Below, piece after piece: positions 51,891 through 63,280 of a DNA stretch of 64,000 nt (the first letter of the stretch is position 1; each line of letters begins with the position of its first letter). This DNA comes from Coffea arabica (taxonomy: Eukaryota > Streptophyta > Magnoliopsida > Gentianales > Rubiaceae). The DNA lies in assembly GCF_036785885.1 (NCBI RefSeq), contig NC_092317.1, forward strand, positions 9,054,501-9,118,500, read 5' to 3'. The notes below the pieces were generated by a model. It did no database searches, was not told the DNA's origin, and saw only the letters and a program-made list of their open reading frames with translations. Made by a program: the position numbers and the translations under genes.

Positions 51891-52114
51891 TTCGATTTTT
51901 ACTTCTTATCTTACAGCCCCATCAATGAAGTACCCAAAATACTCTTGTTTAAGTGCTCAATTAGAAGCTTGATTGAAATTACAAGGTGGGGCCGCCGCGG
52001 CGTTCCTCAATTGGAACCAATAAATAAGTATAGGGATTCAATTGGCCAAAAAAAATTAAGTAGGGACGAAATTGACAGTAAAAAAAGTTTAGCGACGAAA
52101 TTGGCCATTTTCCC
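51891..52114 (-). repeat. Right terminal inverted repeat of the MULE
   Basis: Partner of 46186-46409. It presumably acts as promoter for the minus-strand GRF gene that starts about 107 bp inside it. Confidence 0.9.
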
Positions 52115-52139
52115 TAAAACATTCCGCTTTAATTATTTG

Positions 52140-52861
52140 GTTTATAGTAAATCCGACCCAACAAGCAATCCGATAGAGAAATTGAATTAATGGATCACTA
52201 GTTTAACCTAGTGGATTACTGGTTAAATCAATGGGTACTAATTTAATATTTATAAATAGAAAATAGTAATATTAATATACGCAAAATATCTAATAAAGTG
52301 CTTTTAGATACTAATTATTGCATTTAGAAAGATATATAATGAATATATAAATATTAATAAAAGATTTAATTTTATTTTATCATACTTTTACGTAAATAAA
52401 TAATATGATCAAATAAAAAATAAAATTTTTGCAATTCTTTTCAAAGAAGTAGTAATAATTTTTTGTTATTTTATTTTTGTTTTAAAAAATAATTTTCTAA
52501 CTGCTCAATATTATCAGTTTGAAAGTTAAAAGGATTAGTTGTACAATAAAAAAGTAAAAATGTTTATTTAAAAAATATTTAGTTATCAAACAAAAACTAA
52601 ACAAGTAGCAAAGTCTTATGTACATTTAAATGAAAATTCAATATAGAAATCTAGTCAAACGTTATACACTTTGTTTCAAAAATAAAGGCCCACAATTATT
52701 TGTTTTTTTTTTTAAAAGTCAACTAGAAAATCAGACGGGTTTCTGGTTGAACAAGCGGGTCAAATGGATTTGTCCAGGTCACTCCTTATCCGGTTAAGCT
52801 AGAGACTGAAACTAATACCTAATGCTGAGATCACTGGGCCGGGCTGCATTGAATAACTATG
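52140..52861. mobile_element. hAT-like MITE ending in TTGAATAACTATG
   Basis: The right end (gggccgggctgcattgaataactatg, ending 52861) and the left end (tatagtaaatccgacccaac, about 52144) are related in inverted orientation. The core is AT-rich. I could not identify a target duplication, so limits are approximate. It lies only about 20 bp beyond the MULE. Confidence 0.45.
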
Positions 52862-53289
52862 TTGTAAAAGAATTATGTGCACTGGTCACCAAAAAATCCC
52901 CCTTTCATTAAAAGAAAAAAGGAGCTTAAAAATCAATATCATAAGTAAGACGATCATACATAGCTCATGAATGAAAAGAAGATTACTAAGAAGTGAGAAC
53001 AAGAAGTGATGCCATTGTCACTGCCAAAAGAATTCTCGTACATGATACGGAAAAAGAATTAAAAATAAAGTTGGTATATACTAATAGTTACAACATTGTT
53101 AATTTGAGATAAAGTTGTTGAGAAGGTTTCGGTCTAATAGTCATGGTTGAGATTTTAGAATTTAGAAATGTTAGGTTCAGATATTCTCTCTTCTTCTTAC
53201 TTTTTTAATTCTGCTCGTCACTTGGTAAAAAAATTATCTTAAAAAAAGGTTTGAGATAAAATGTCTGCCTAAGTTATACTACATAACAG
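52862..53289. other. Intergenic DNA, nothing recognised
   Basis: AT-rich, no open frame of note, no repeat ends recognised. Confidence 0.4.
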
Positions 53290-53892
53290 CTCCGTCTACT
53301 CTCCTATGTGCCAAACTGCCCCGTCAATAAGCTCCTGTTGGATTCCTTCAAAGAAAAGTAATTTGACTTGTAAACGCATTGTTTTGAGTAGTATGACAAA
53401 ACTCCAATCTGGGTATCTAAACGAGTCTAAAGAAGTAAACAAACTGATTTGTTATCATGTGTTTGAATAAAGCTTGATTTCTAGCTTTCCAGATATGGTA
53501 TACCACCCCAACAAATACCAGTCTCCTTACTTGATCTGGAAAAGATTTCAACTTTCAATGGGCACTTAACCATTGTACTTCATTTGTCTATGGTAGAATA
53601 TCTCTATCAGACAAGCATATGTGTAACAATTTTTTTTCACATTTTCCTTGAAACAAAACAGTCAAAGAACAAGTAATTCGTGGTCTCCAATTAGCCTTGA
53701 CATAACTCGCAAAGCTCACCTTCCAGTCTTACTCCCAAATTCTTCAATCTATCCTTAGTATTTAATTTCCTAAGACATAGCATCCAAACAATAAAAACAT
53801 ATCTTCGCATTGCTCCTTTTTCCGTAAACCAACTTATACCAGCTTATTGTGTTGCCAGGAAATCTCAACAAATTCATCCCTGCTTTTACATT
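53290..53892 (-). pseudogene. LINE reverse-transcriptase C-terminal fragment (zf-RVT region), 3' part
   Basis: The minus-strand translation, with several stops and frameshifts, contains LRKLNTKDRLKNLGV then CELCQG and LFFDCF. This is the zf-RVT pattern (L.T.DRL...C..C...E...HLFF.C) near the end of plant LINE reverse transcriptases. A tail around 53480-53560 (VVYHIWKA) resembles the usual WK.RN end. The fragment is interrupted at 53892 by the Harbinger element and continues at 59750. Confidence 0.7.
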
Positions 53893-56689
53893 GGGTACGT
53901 TTGGACTGCATAATTTGTTTTGCTTAATTTAGTGTGCAAAATTTAATTTTAAATAATTGTTTGGACACGTCATTTTTTGCATTTGGTGTCCACAAGCGGA
54001 TGCTAAGTTATACCCACCAAATTAACAGACAAAAGTGGTGTTGGAGTTAGGGTGCACGTGGTAGAGGGACCCATCTTATTTTATTCAATTCTCACCTAAC
54101 AGCTTTATTACTTCCGTACTGACACGGCAACCTTTTGCCTAAAATCTATCTGTTGTTGTGAATAGCGTAGAGGAAAAAGAGAACAGTCCATCGAGCGTTG
54201 AGGATTCTATGAGCTTCCGTTTGCTGCTTGAGAGATATACTCCAGCCACCACTGCAATTCGTATACCCCTTCGACCAAGAAAAAGGTTTCATCCAAAATG
54301 ACATCTGCTATCCGTGCTTTCTATTGCCTGTTGACGTCAATTAGAGTGCCACAAAAGCCACCAGTGGAGGCACAAATAGACAGCTAGATATGGGGTAATT
54401 AACTTGCGAGTGCCAAGCTGAATACCAGAGTTCTATCCGGGTTCACTTCGAAAAAGAGCTTGAGCTTTCTAACTGGAGCTTATTTAGAGGAAATTCAAAG
54501 GTGTCATCTGAAACAATTTTGTAACGAATTTGAGAACCAGGTTAGTTGCAGGTCTTTTTTTTTACAAGTTTTTTCACGCATTTGTCCAATGTATGAGTCA
54601 GCCTTAATTCGAAATCATATAGTTAAATTTTATGCAGTCTGAAATTTTGGGTTGCCGCCCGCGTAATTGCCTTCAGAGTTGGGCGTAATTGCAGCGTATA
54701 GGCACCTATAGACACGGAATTTGTGGGTTAGGATGAAATTGCATGTTTATTTGTAAATCGAGTTAAGCCAGCATTAGCATTTGCTCGAAAGTGAATAATG
54801 CCTGCTGAACTGAATTGGACTGATTCTTAGACTAATCTTGACTGTCGCAGATCTTCTATTTTTTGACAGTATAGATTTCATCGAAATCCCATAAACGGAA
54901 TTTGAATGTTGCTGAAGTATAGCTGCTATTTGAAAAAGATAACAGAATTTCTGTTGTTTAGAAATATGATGAAGTAGGCTTAACTTGTTTATATGCTGAA
55001 GTTTATAAATATCTAAGTATGCTAAAATAGGATTCAAACCTGTTATTTCCCTCTCCGGTGAAGTATAAACAGATGCCTGCTATTGCTTGAAAAAGATATA
55101 CAAGACTAAGTCCATTAACTGTTCCCTCTCCGGTGATGTTATATATCCTGTATATTGAAGGAAAAATACAAACTTTTTTCTAGATGTGGGATTCAAAATC
55201 AATTTCCTAGAGCTACGTTTGATACCTTATGCTTGGGTTGCATGGTTATTGTGCAGTTTCGCAGTTGTGGATTTGCCTTAACAGTCTGACTAGATAATTA
55301 TGGATTGAGAGAGAGAGAGGCACTTGCACCATTTTACTAGGGAAACCAGCTGAAAAGTATCCTACTATTTTAGGAAATTAGGGATGAGCTCTCAATGACC
55401 AAAAGTCTATGTAGTAATGCTGTTTTAGAGTTAATTTTTGAAGAATTGGGTAATAAATGAAAACGAAAACGATTAAATGCTGGCTATTTTTACAGAGAAA
55501 GACCATAGGCAAGTTCCCCAGGCGGTCATCCATTTCCCTCCCCCATCCGGTAACGAAGATTGAGAATAGAAGATAACTTGGAACCTTCATGTTTTAAACT
55601 ACTTCATTCGAGTGTGTGATACTCATGAGCTGCATCCTCTTAACACACTCTTACGTGGAGTAAATACCCAACAAGCGCAGGCTATCATTGTCCGGTCCAC
55701 CAACCCCCGCCCGTGCATTCGAGGCTTCTTCCATCCACTCATTCACAGCCTCAAACGACTACATCGAATCCCTAGTTAACTACTTCAAGGTAAGTCAATC
55801 CAAAAATTCATCTACTATGCAAAAACAAGATTTGCTTTGCATTTTCATGCTGCTGTCTTCAACCTTTGGCCCTGTTTAGGCACCTTAATACATCCATTTA
55901 ATATCATTTTTTGGTGTACTTGTTGAACTTGGCTAATCATTCTCCAACTAAACCTGTTGTCTCCATTCAATGTTTGTGCTAGCAGCTGCCATTCACTTAA
56001 TAGTTTGAGGTATGCTTGAGTTCAAATTAGCACCTTGATGGCTGATTCGTTCCCTTCTGCCCTTATGAATTGTCCAACAATTATATATGTCATTATTTGA
56101 TAAGTGCTACAACCACTTGGGACGTTTATTGCCCTACAACCAATACTTCGGCATTTTGTTGCCTTCGGTTATATCACTTGAAGTAGTGCATATGCCCAAG
56201 TTAAACATATTTTGTTGAGTTTGGCCTGATTACTTGAAGTCTTGTTGTTATGATGAGTTATGCATTATGTTTACTTCGGCCAAATTAGTCGAATTTAGCT
56301 GTAGGTCTAAGTTCAGCTTTTTGTTGGATTCGGCAAGAATAGTAGAAATACTTATATGTAATATTGGAAAACCTGAGGATTTTGTGGAATAAAACACATG
56401 GACCTCTCTTTTGGTGTATTTTCCAGTTGTTGCATTTGTTCCGATTAGGACTGCATGCCGTTGTTGTTAATTAAAGAGGGAGATTTTCCAGAAATTAGGA
56501 CAATACTTATACAAGTTCTTCCAAATATAAAAGCTACTTCACTTGCCACTGTTGCACTGTTATTGCAAAAAAATAGCTAAGTTTTGAGTCACAAATATAT
56601 ATTAGTCTATAATCTGTAATTGTTGGACTGTTTAATTTTCGTTATGCACTACTAAGAACTGATATGCACTTCATTTGGTCTTTAATCTG

Positions 56690-57506
56690 TAGATGCCTCA
56701 TGACCACACCACCGCAAAAGCTCATTAGGATGAAAACATAGAGATGCACTTCTGTATGACATACGTTGAGTGGAAAAAAGTGGGGAGTGGAATCCAAACA
56801 TCTCCACCGAGGCAAATTGGATGAAACTGACTGCCCACCTTAATTCTGCCTGGGGAAAGCAGTATGGGTGGATTGTCTACCAGTTGAAGTACATGCGTTT
56901 GAAGAGGATTTGGCGTGCATTTGCCAAATTAAAAGGTTTGCAACTCTCGGCCGAAACTGGAATTAGGTGGGACGATAATAAGAGATGTTTCTTGGCCGAT
57001 GAATCTTAGTGGGTCAATCTGCAAATAGTAATCTACCATCCAAACAAAGAATATTTTGACAATAGAATTTGTTTTAAATTTTTTCCTTTGATGCTTAATT
57101 CATAACTGCCGGACTGACTTATGACTTGTTACTTTACTTGCAATGGAATAATTTTAAAATGCGATTAGTGCTTCGCTGCTATGGTAGAATAGGATGAATA
57201 GGTACTCGTGTGCTAACTAATTGTATGTCTTGTGTTTATTATATGTTTCTGTATAAGGCTTGAAGGATTATTTTTTGTAATTTGACAGGAGAATAAAGAC
57301 TACAACCAGTTTAGATACCACCAGTGCGTCGACAAATATTCGATACTATCCGAGGTCTTCGAAGGAGAAACTGCCACTGGAAGCCAGGCAACTTCAACCT
57401 TTGCATCTCCATCTTCGAGTGGGCCTCGACAGATTCCAGTTACTCATTTCGGAGGGCAATCAAGTTCGCATTTTAGTGAGGAATTGCTCAATGGGTTGAA
57501 GAACTG
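56690..57506 (+). pseudogene. Harbinger-associated Myb/SANT-like protein, broken
   Basis: Segments of the plant Myb/SANT-like (Myb_DNA-bind_3) protein that partners Harbinger transposase: NWMKLTAHLNSAWGKQY, then QLKYMRLKRIWRAF, then TGIRWDDNKRCFLADES (56770-57009), and downstream ENKDYNQFRYHQCVDKYSIL and FEGETATGSQA (57291-57400). A frameshift near 56768 and a stop at 57007 break the frame. The intervening 57010-57290 is probably an intron. Confidence 0.75.
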
Positions 57507-59124
57507 ATGTCAGGGCACCACACCCGAATTATGGATGCAACAAGTTTAAGCGTAGATTCATTTATGAGATTGTGCAACATATTGGCGGATTGTAGATTTG
57601 CTCCCTAGCATCATCAAAAAAGAGTGACGATAGATGAGACACTTGCGATGACTTTAGTTATGATGAGTCACAATATGCGGATGCGCATAATTGCAAACCG
57701 ATTCAACCACTCGCTGGAGACAGTGCATCGGAATATTCACGAAGTTATCAAGGGTCTATGTACATTTGTGTAATTCATCATCACTCCAAGGCATTAGGAT
57801 GAAGTCCATCCAAAAATCCTGAATGATACCAGATTTTATCCATGGTTTGAGGTATGCTTGGCTAAACCTTGACATAGATGCATGGTGCATGGAATTTATG
57901 CCCCAAGTAGTTCATCGAATCCCTATATACACATATTCGCTATAGCTGAAAATCCAATGGATTTTATGTGCTCAAATTATTATTCCCATGATGTATAGTC
58001 AGATGTTAAAAAACTCAAATTAAGACCCCTCATGTGCTGCCAAATATTAGTGTACTAGCTACAGGATGTCTAAGACAACTATTATTGGTCCAACGATTAA
58101 TGAACTATTTTAGCAAAGTCACAGGCTTCACGCTTTACATTTCATCATCTTGTTTGTTCACACGGCAGTAGTACAAGGTTGAAGAAGATTGTGAATAGAA
58201 TCTCTTCACTTTTACTCTTTCTAATTTTTTTAAGCATATTTTGTTTGTAGGAAAAAACTAATAATAGTAATTTTGTGGGTAATTGCCTTAATTCATTAAA
58301 TTCGAAATAATGAAGAGAATATTTTGTTTTTTGTAAAGGACGCAGTTGGGGCCATTGATGGGACACATATACCCGCTTCTGTCCCGAGTGGACAGCAGGT
58401 GACATACACAAATAGACACGGAGTGCAATTACAAAATGTGTTGATTGTATGTGATCATGATATGAGATTTGTATACGTGTATGCAGGTTGGGAGGAAAGT
58501 GTCCATGATGCTCGTGTTTTGGATGGGGCTCTAACGGGCCCAAATCATTTCCCAATGCCCCCCAGGTATGCGAGTTAGACCATTGTTCTTTCTATTTAGC
58601 ATTAATTTCACACTACTAATTGCGCAAACATTGAAAATACGTTTGGTATAGGCAAATACTACTTGGTTGATTCCGCGTATTGAAACTTACCCGGTTTCTT
58701 ACCACCCTATAGAGAACGTCAAGCGGATGTTAGTGGTCGTAGAAGGGGGAGATTTGCCACAGCTAAGGAACTTTTTAATTACAGACATTCTATTCTACGT
58801 AATGTCATAGAGCAAACATTTGGTGTCCTTAAGAAAAGATTTGCTATCTTGCGGGGCGCCATACCCCACTATATGATGACTACTCAGATAAACGTTATTA
58901 TTGCTTGTTGTGCTGTACACAATTTCATTAGAGATCAACAGCGGAATGACTATTACTTCGCCAACCCCGATATAGGAGATCCATACACAAATGGTGCAAT
59001 TTCTCCCTATCCGGAGATACAACCACTACATTCCCCTCCTGAAGTGATTAACCAACGGATTGGCATGAGAGATGCAATGGCCAATCATATGTTAAATACC
59101 TATAGAAATACACGCCATCGTTAA
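57506..59124 (+). pseudogene. PIF/Harbinger DDE transposase (DDE_Tnp_4), broken
   Basis: N-terminal helix-turn-helix region at 57506-57850 (DETLAMTLVMMSHN, FNHSLETVHRNIHEV). The catalytic domain follows an intron: GAIDGTHIPASVPSGQ (first Asp, about 58352), GWEESVHDARVLDGAL (second Asp, about 58505), YYLVDSAY then LPGFLPPYR (58650-58710), and RNVIEQTFGVLKKRF with the third acidic residue (about 58810). The C-terminus ends at TAA 59122-59124. Stops at 57610 (FAP-stop), 57772 and 58680 (DSAY-stop), plus at least one frameshift, inactivate it. Confidence 0.9.
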
Positions 59125-59749
59125 TTCAGATATGGGTGAATTTATATTAATCTCTTTTTTAGATGCTAAGTTAAAAAAAAAAAAAAAAAACCCTTTTTAG
59201 TAGTGTCGATTTATGCTAATTTTTGAAAAAGGGTTATGCTGTGCCTAAGTATTATGCATATTTAATATTGTTTGATTCCCTTTTATGCTTCCGTTTGAGT
59301 TGTTTTACACCTGCTGATATAGCTGTAACCTCTTATAAGCACTCGGTAGGTGTGATTTCAAACCTGTATTTTCATCATGCAAACCGAGGCACTAGCCAAA
59401 AAACATGCGCATGCTTGTTTAATTAACCACCACGCTGCTTTAGTATATGTGCCATGTTCAGTGCGCAAATCAAAAATTCAAATCAGACGCCTAACTAATT
59501 TTCAAACTGAAGGGACCACTCGTTTGACCAGGTAAGCAAATTGGGGCATGGAGTACTTCAAGGAAAATGGGTCCCGCATGTCTCCATAGAATTTACCATC
59601 CAGCACTTACTCCTTTCTGCCAACTTCGTATATCATAAATGCAAGTAATTTCACAACAATAAATGAGTCCCTTATGTTCCAATAAACCAAATCATGCAAG
59701 TCAAAAATCTGAGGTAAATTATGGAAATTTGGCCAATCCAAACGTATCC

Positions 59750-59960
59750 ATTGTCTCTTCCTAATGGTCCATCAATCCAATAGATCTCATCTTTTGCCTC
59801 CATGCAGGGTGGAAAGATTTCAGGTGTAGCAGCTTTAAGGCTTTCGAGCTTCTTAGCCATCCTTCTCCCTTGTGGCAAGCTTGAAAAGTTAAGAAGTAAC
59901 AGATAACTTTTTTTTCGATAAATAATATAATGTGACACATATTTTGGTTACCGATCATAA
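59750..59960 (-). pseudogene. LINE reverse-transcriptase fragment, 5' part
   Basis: The minus-strand frame contains KAATPEIFPPCMEAKDEIYW and IDGPLGRDN, which resembles the segment just before zf-RVT in plant LINEs (...D...W..s..G.FS). It stops at the Harbinger insertion and resumes in frame at 53889 on the other side. Confidence 0.6.
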
Positions 59961-60691
59961 ACGTACTCACCATTCCATAAGCTATTGGAGTAGGATAATA
60001 ACAAATTGTGTAAATTACTTATAATCCCCCTGTGGTTTCATCCATTGCCACATAATTCCCTTAATGTTTTAAATTCACCCCCTATAGTTTCATGTAAATT
60101 GAAAATTTAACAAAAAATAACTCATGTAATGTCGTTATTTGAAATACTATTAGTGCATTTACATAAATGTTAAATCAAATGATGACTTAATCATCTTGTA
60201 CAAAATCATATGGATATTAAGTGGATAAATGCAAAATTCTAAGGGGGGGGGTTAAGTAAATATTATGATTTCATCACACGCACTTTTAAAGCACTATGAT
60301 TTAATCGTCGTAACTGATTATGCATTCCATCCATTTTCCACTTCACATAAAACTACAAAGGGTAATGTGGCTATTTTGAAATCTCAAGGAGGTCATATAA
60401 TATTATGCACAACCTTAGAGGGGTTACATATAATTGAACTTAAGAAATTTTATTGCTCTCTCAACCCATTTCATCCCAATGGAGGCTTGAATATTTGTTC
60501 CGCCCACATGGTTAATAATTGCAATTCAAATTAGGGCATCATCCAATTGAAGATGATCTTGGATGTTCATATAAAATTGTTCTAAGAAAAAATCAAGAAA
60601 ATGAATTTTAGTGGTTTAGTTTTGTTATCTCTTAAAAACTCTTTTATTCTAAATCTGTATTTGCATGTTCGAAAGTCTCTTCTCAGCTTTG
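59961..60691. other. Intergenic DNA with a degenerate MITE
   Basis: At about 60018-60432, arms such as ataatccccctgtggtttc and, reversed, atgtaacccctctaaggtt suggest an old inverted-repeat MITE, poorly conserved and without a clear duplication. The rest is AT-rich with no gene. Confidence 0.35.
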
Positions 60692-60693
60692 TC

Positions 60694-60741
60694 TGGCCTC
60701 GTCATTAACGGATACCTAGTTGTGCGCTTTTATTGATTAAA
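60694..60741 (+). repeat. 47-bp direct repeat, copy adjoining the Helitron 3' end
   Basis: Starts tggcctcgtcattaacggat and ends ttgattaaa, immediately beside the CTAG terminus. It is nearly identical to 62001-62047. Confidence 0.9.
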
Positions 60742-62000
60742 CTAGTTTTGTACCCGTTCGTTGAACGGGAATCGTCGAAAAAAAATAAACTATTTAGTTT
60801 ATAAAAATGTCGATATAAAATACAAATTTAATATATAATCTATTATAACTTGTCTTAAGAATATTACTATGTGCGCATTGTAATATAAAGTATTCTTATA
60901 ATATAAATTTGAACATCTAATTCAGTGAATAATAATTCAAAAATGAAAAAAATAACATTCAACAATATCATAACATTCAAAAACTTGAAAATAAATAAAA
61001 AGTACAGTAAATAGTATCAAATAATATACTACTCTTCAGAAACTTGTTTTTGTTTTCTTATGTTTGAACATTCTCCTCGATCTGTCCGTGAAACTCAGCA
61101 TTTATTGATTTTTCATTATCACTGCATGATAGCAAAGCAGGATAACTAAGTATAAAAAATTAAATGATTTATCGCATTCAAGGTTGTGTATAACAATACA
61201 TAAAGATTATAATTTAAGAAAGTAAAATAGTATATTAAATCTACCTTCTCAGGCAAATCTTTTTATGAGGATTCCCTTCCTCTGTGGTTTTTGTTGAACC
61301 CTCTGATGAATGATTCATATGAAGTGTATTGAAATGCTGTCCATTAGAATCATTTGTTGTAGTAATTGGGATCTGGGAAAAAGATACTTCAGATTGTTAT
61401 TGGTTGTCGGTTCCACCAATCTGATAATGATTTATCAAAATTAAAGGCAAAAATATTATGTGAGATATAATATGTGAAACATAAGAGAAATTTATTACAC
61501 ATTACCTGTGAAAGCATGAAATGCGTTTCCCTCCCGAAATCACAGTGGAACCATCTAGTTACTGTAAATCTATTACTACCTTGTTCCAGATTGTAATTGT
61601 TCAACTTGATTTGGAACACAAAAGGTTTCCACGTGATCTTATTTATAATTGATGACACGATTTCATTGCTAAATCCTTCTTGAAAACGAAAAGCGTAATA
61701 GATTTTTTTGTTAGAATATTCAACAGCTGAGATAAGTGTCGGATTGTTTACTATTATTAAAAATATTTTAAAAAATTAGATATAAGTTTACCTTGTTAAA
61801 TTCTTCAAGAACAAAAGAAAGTTTGTGATCTATTATTCTTTCAGCCTCTTGATCAAATATAACAAACTAAGCACTACTGGTTACATCACTTGCCAAGACT
61901 TTTAACATATACCTGTATAAATACACATATTCTAAAAGTTATGTTTATGTAGATATTGTAGCAATTAAAATGCTAAAAAAGTTAACACCTACGACATACA
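60742..62000 (-). mobile_element. Helitron 3' portion with RPA-like gene remnants
   Basis: Read on the minus strand, the element ends with a 7-bp hairpin (CCCGTTC/GAACGGG, 60753-60769), seven bases, then CTAG (60745-60742) followed by a T. This is the Helitron 3' terminus (hairpin, CTRR, insertion next to T). Upstream lie remnants of a replication protein A-like ORF. The 5' terminus (TC) was not found and the upper limit is approximate; no Rep/helicase is present. Confidence 0.65.
61070..61912 (-). pseudogene. RPA70 C-terminal-domain-like ORF remnant in the Helitron
   Basis: Exon-like blocks on the minus strand: 61792-61912 (YMLKVLASDVTSSA-stop-FVIFDQEAERII), resembling the OB-fold Rep_fac-A_C domain; about 61510-61680 (KITWKPFVFQIKLNNYNL, RFTVTRWF); 61247-61350 (SSEGSTKTTEEGNPHKKICL); and a last block ending at TAA about 61070. 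An in-frame TAG in the first block, and a join between the first two blocks that does not keep frame, mark it as dead. RPA-like genes are known passengers of plant Helitrons. Confidence 0.55.
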
Positions 62001-62047
62001 TGGCCTCGTCATTAATGGATACCTGGTTGTGCGCTTTTATTGATTAA
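62001..62047 (+). repeat. 47-bp direct repeat, second copy
   Basis: Differs from 60694-60741 at two internal positions (taatgg for taacgg, cctgg for cctag). The two copies bracket the Helitron fragment in direct orientation. Confidence 0.9.
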
Positions 62048-62185
62048 ATTTAGACTAAATGTCAATGTATACACTATCACTATTAGATGGATGACAAATG
62101 AGTAAAATTTGAATTTCACACGTGTCATATATCTAACAGTGATAGTATATACACTGACAGTGTATATAAGATTAATCCTTAAGTT
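62040..62185. mobile_element. Small MITE with tatacactatcactattag signature
   Basis: Inverted-repeat-like arms: aatgtatacactatcactat and, on the right, agtgatagtatatacactga. A related copy is at 5800-5945. No target duplication could be assigned. Confidence 0.5.
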
Positions 62186-62795
62186 TATTGACATAAGGTT
62201 TGACTTGGGTCAATTTGCTACTCTTCCTTATGAATATTTCTTGCCTTCTTTTTTTCATTTGTATAATTTTCATTTTCGTTTGAGCCGTAGAATAAGGAGG
62301 GTGCAAGGGAGTAACTCGATGTTTGTCTCGTGAAAAACTCAACTCAAACTTGATACTCAGCTCGGTTTCATCTAGCTCGAGTACAAATCGAATCAAGTTT
62401 TGACTTTAAGATTGACAATTTTGATCTATCTTTGGATGATATTTTTCCAATTTTAGAATATATGACGAGAAATAAAAAAACTCTTTAGAAGATTAACCCG
62501 GACAATACAAAATTTTAGACTGTTGTCGAATACTTTGCCTTTCTGCAATCAAGAAATTAAACTCCACCAAATTCAGTGTGCCGAATCAATTTGGCTTCAT
62601 GGACTTAGTTGTCTATAACACAACATAGCCCCATACCCGACTGCTTGAGCACAGAGCCTGGTGTAAAAGATGTTGGATGACGTCATTCCTAAAATATAAT
62701 TTCATGGGTCATTAACTTTTTTTTTATCTTGATTAATTTTTTTATTAAATAAAAGTATCATTAATAAACTTTTCTTTTTGGGTCTGTAATTTTAG

Positions 62796-63280
62796 GTGGA
62801 TGGTGATGTTGGTACACTTGGTCCACCAAGTATTGAAGGCGTAGATAGTATATTGAAGTATGATGAGAAAGATGAGCTCGTGCAGCTGATAAGAAGCCTG
62901 CTGCTTGGCTTGGGAAAACTCAATTCTGTTGAAAAGCGAAATAACGTAATCAATTAGCTACGATAATATTTGTATAACCTACTCTAACCTAACATAGGGG
63001 GAGGAGGAGCTTAACCGACGGAATCCGTCGGAGGAATTTACTTGAAAGTGATAGCCACAATTAAGTTGCAAGTATATGGTAGGAGATAGGAATTGAACCC
63101 TTGACCTATGACCAATAGCCCAAGAGGCTGTTGGCTTCTGATGCAGATACAAGTTCAATATATCTCTTTTATAATATTCAACTGTTGCAGATACAAGTTC
63201 ATCCTACTGATGCTATCTCTCTATTCAATGATTTTCCAGCACCGTTGGAAAGTAGCACTCCTATGAGCTCTTTTCTCTGA
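62796..63280 (+). CDS. Last two exons of an unidentified protein-coding gene (or gene fragment)
   Basis: Exon 62796-62945 follows a TTTTAG acceptor and ends at AAC|GTAATC in phase 0. It encodes 50 residues including GVDSILKYDEKDELVQLIRS. Exon 63191-63280 follows TGTTGCAG, opens in the same phase and ends at TGA 63278-63280 (QVHPTDAISLFNDFPAP, ending STPMSSFL). The phase match and codon-like sequence argue for real exons. I do not recognise the protein. No upstream exon is evident; the gene may be truncated by the transposons to the left. The intron (62946-63190) contains repeat sequence. Confidence 0.45.

Larger units (their letters stand above)
46186..52114. mobile_element. Mutator-like transposon (MULE), complete ends, 5.93 kb
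   Basis: Bounded by inverted terminal repeats of about 224 bp (46186-46409 and 51891-52114) starting GGCAAAATGGCC and GGGAAAATGGCC. It is flanked by the perfect 9-bp duplication TAAAACATT (46177-46185 and 52115-52123), the Mutator hallmark. Inside are a mudrA-type transposase pseudogene on the plus strand (46926-49969) and a GRF-zinc-finger gene on the minus strand (51225-51784). The two genes converge, each starting near its own TIR. The transposase is dead, but the well-matched ends and exact duplication suggest a fairly recent insertion, possibly driven in trans. Confidence 0.92.
53893..59749 (+). mobile_element. PIF/Harbinger transposon, complete ends, 5.86 kb
   Basis: Ends GGGTACGTTTGGACTG and, reversed, GGATACGTTTGGATTG, flanked by the 3-bp duplication ATT (53890-53892 and 59750-59752). 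The superfamily usually duplicates TWA-like trinucleotides; ATT is a slight departure. It carries the two genes typical of the superfamily, a Myb/SANT-like protein and a DDE transposase, both on the plus strand and both broken. Independent support for the limits: deleting 53893-59749 plus one ATT joins the flanking LINE fragments in frame. Confidence 0.88.

Noticed and set aside
58145..58555. 136-codon minus-strand open frame
   Set aside because: Antisense shadow of the Harbinger transposase catalytic region.
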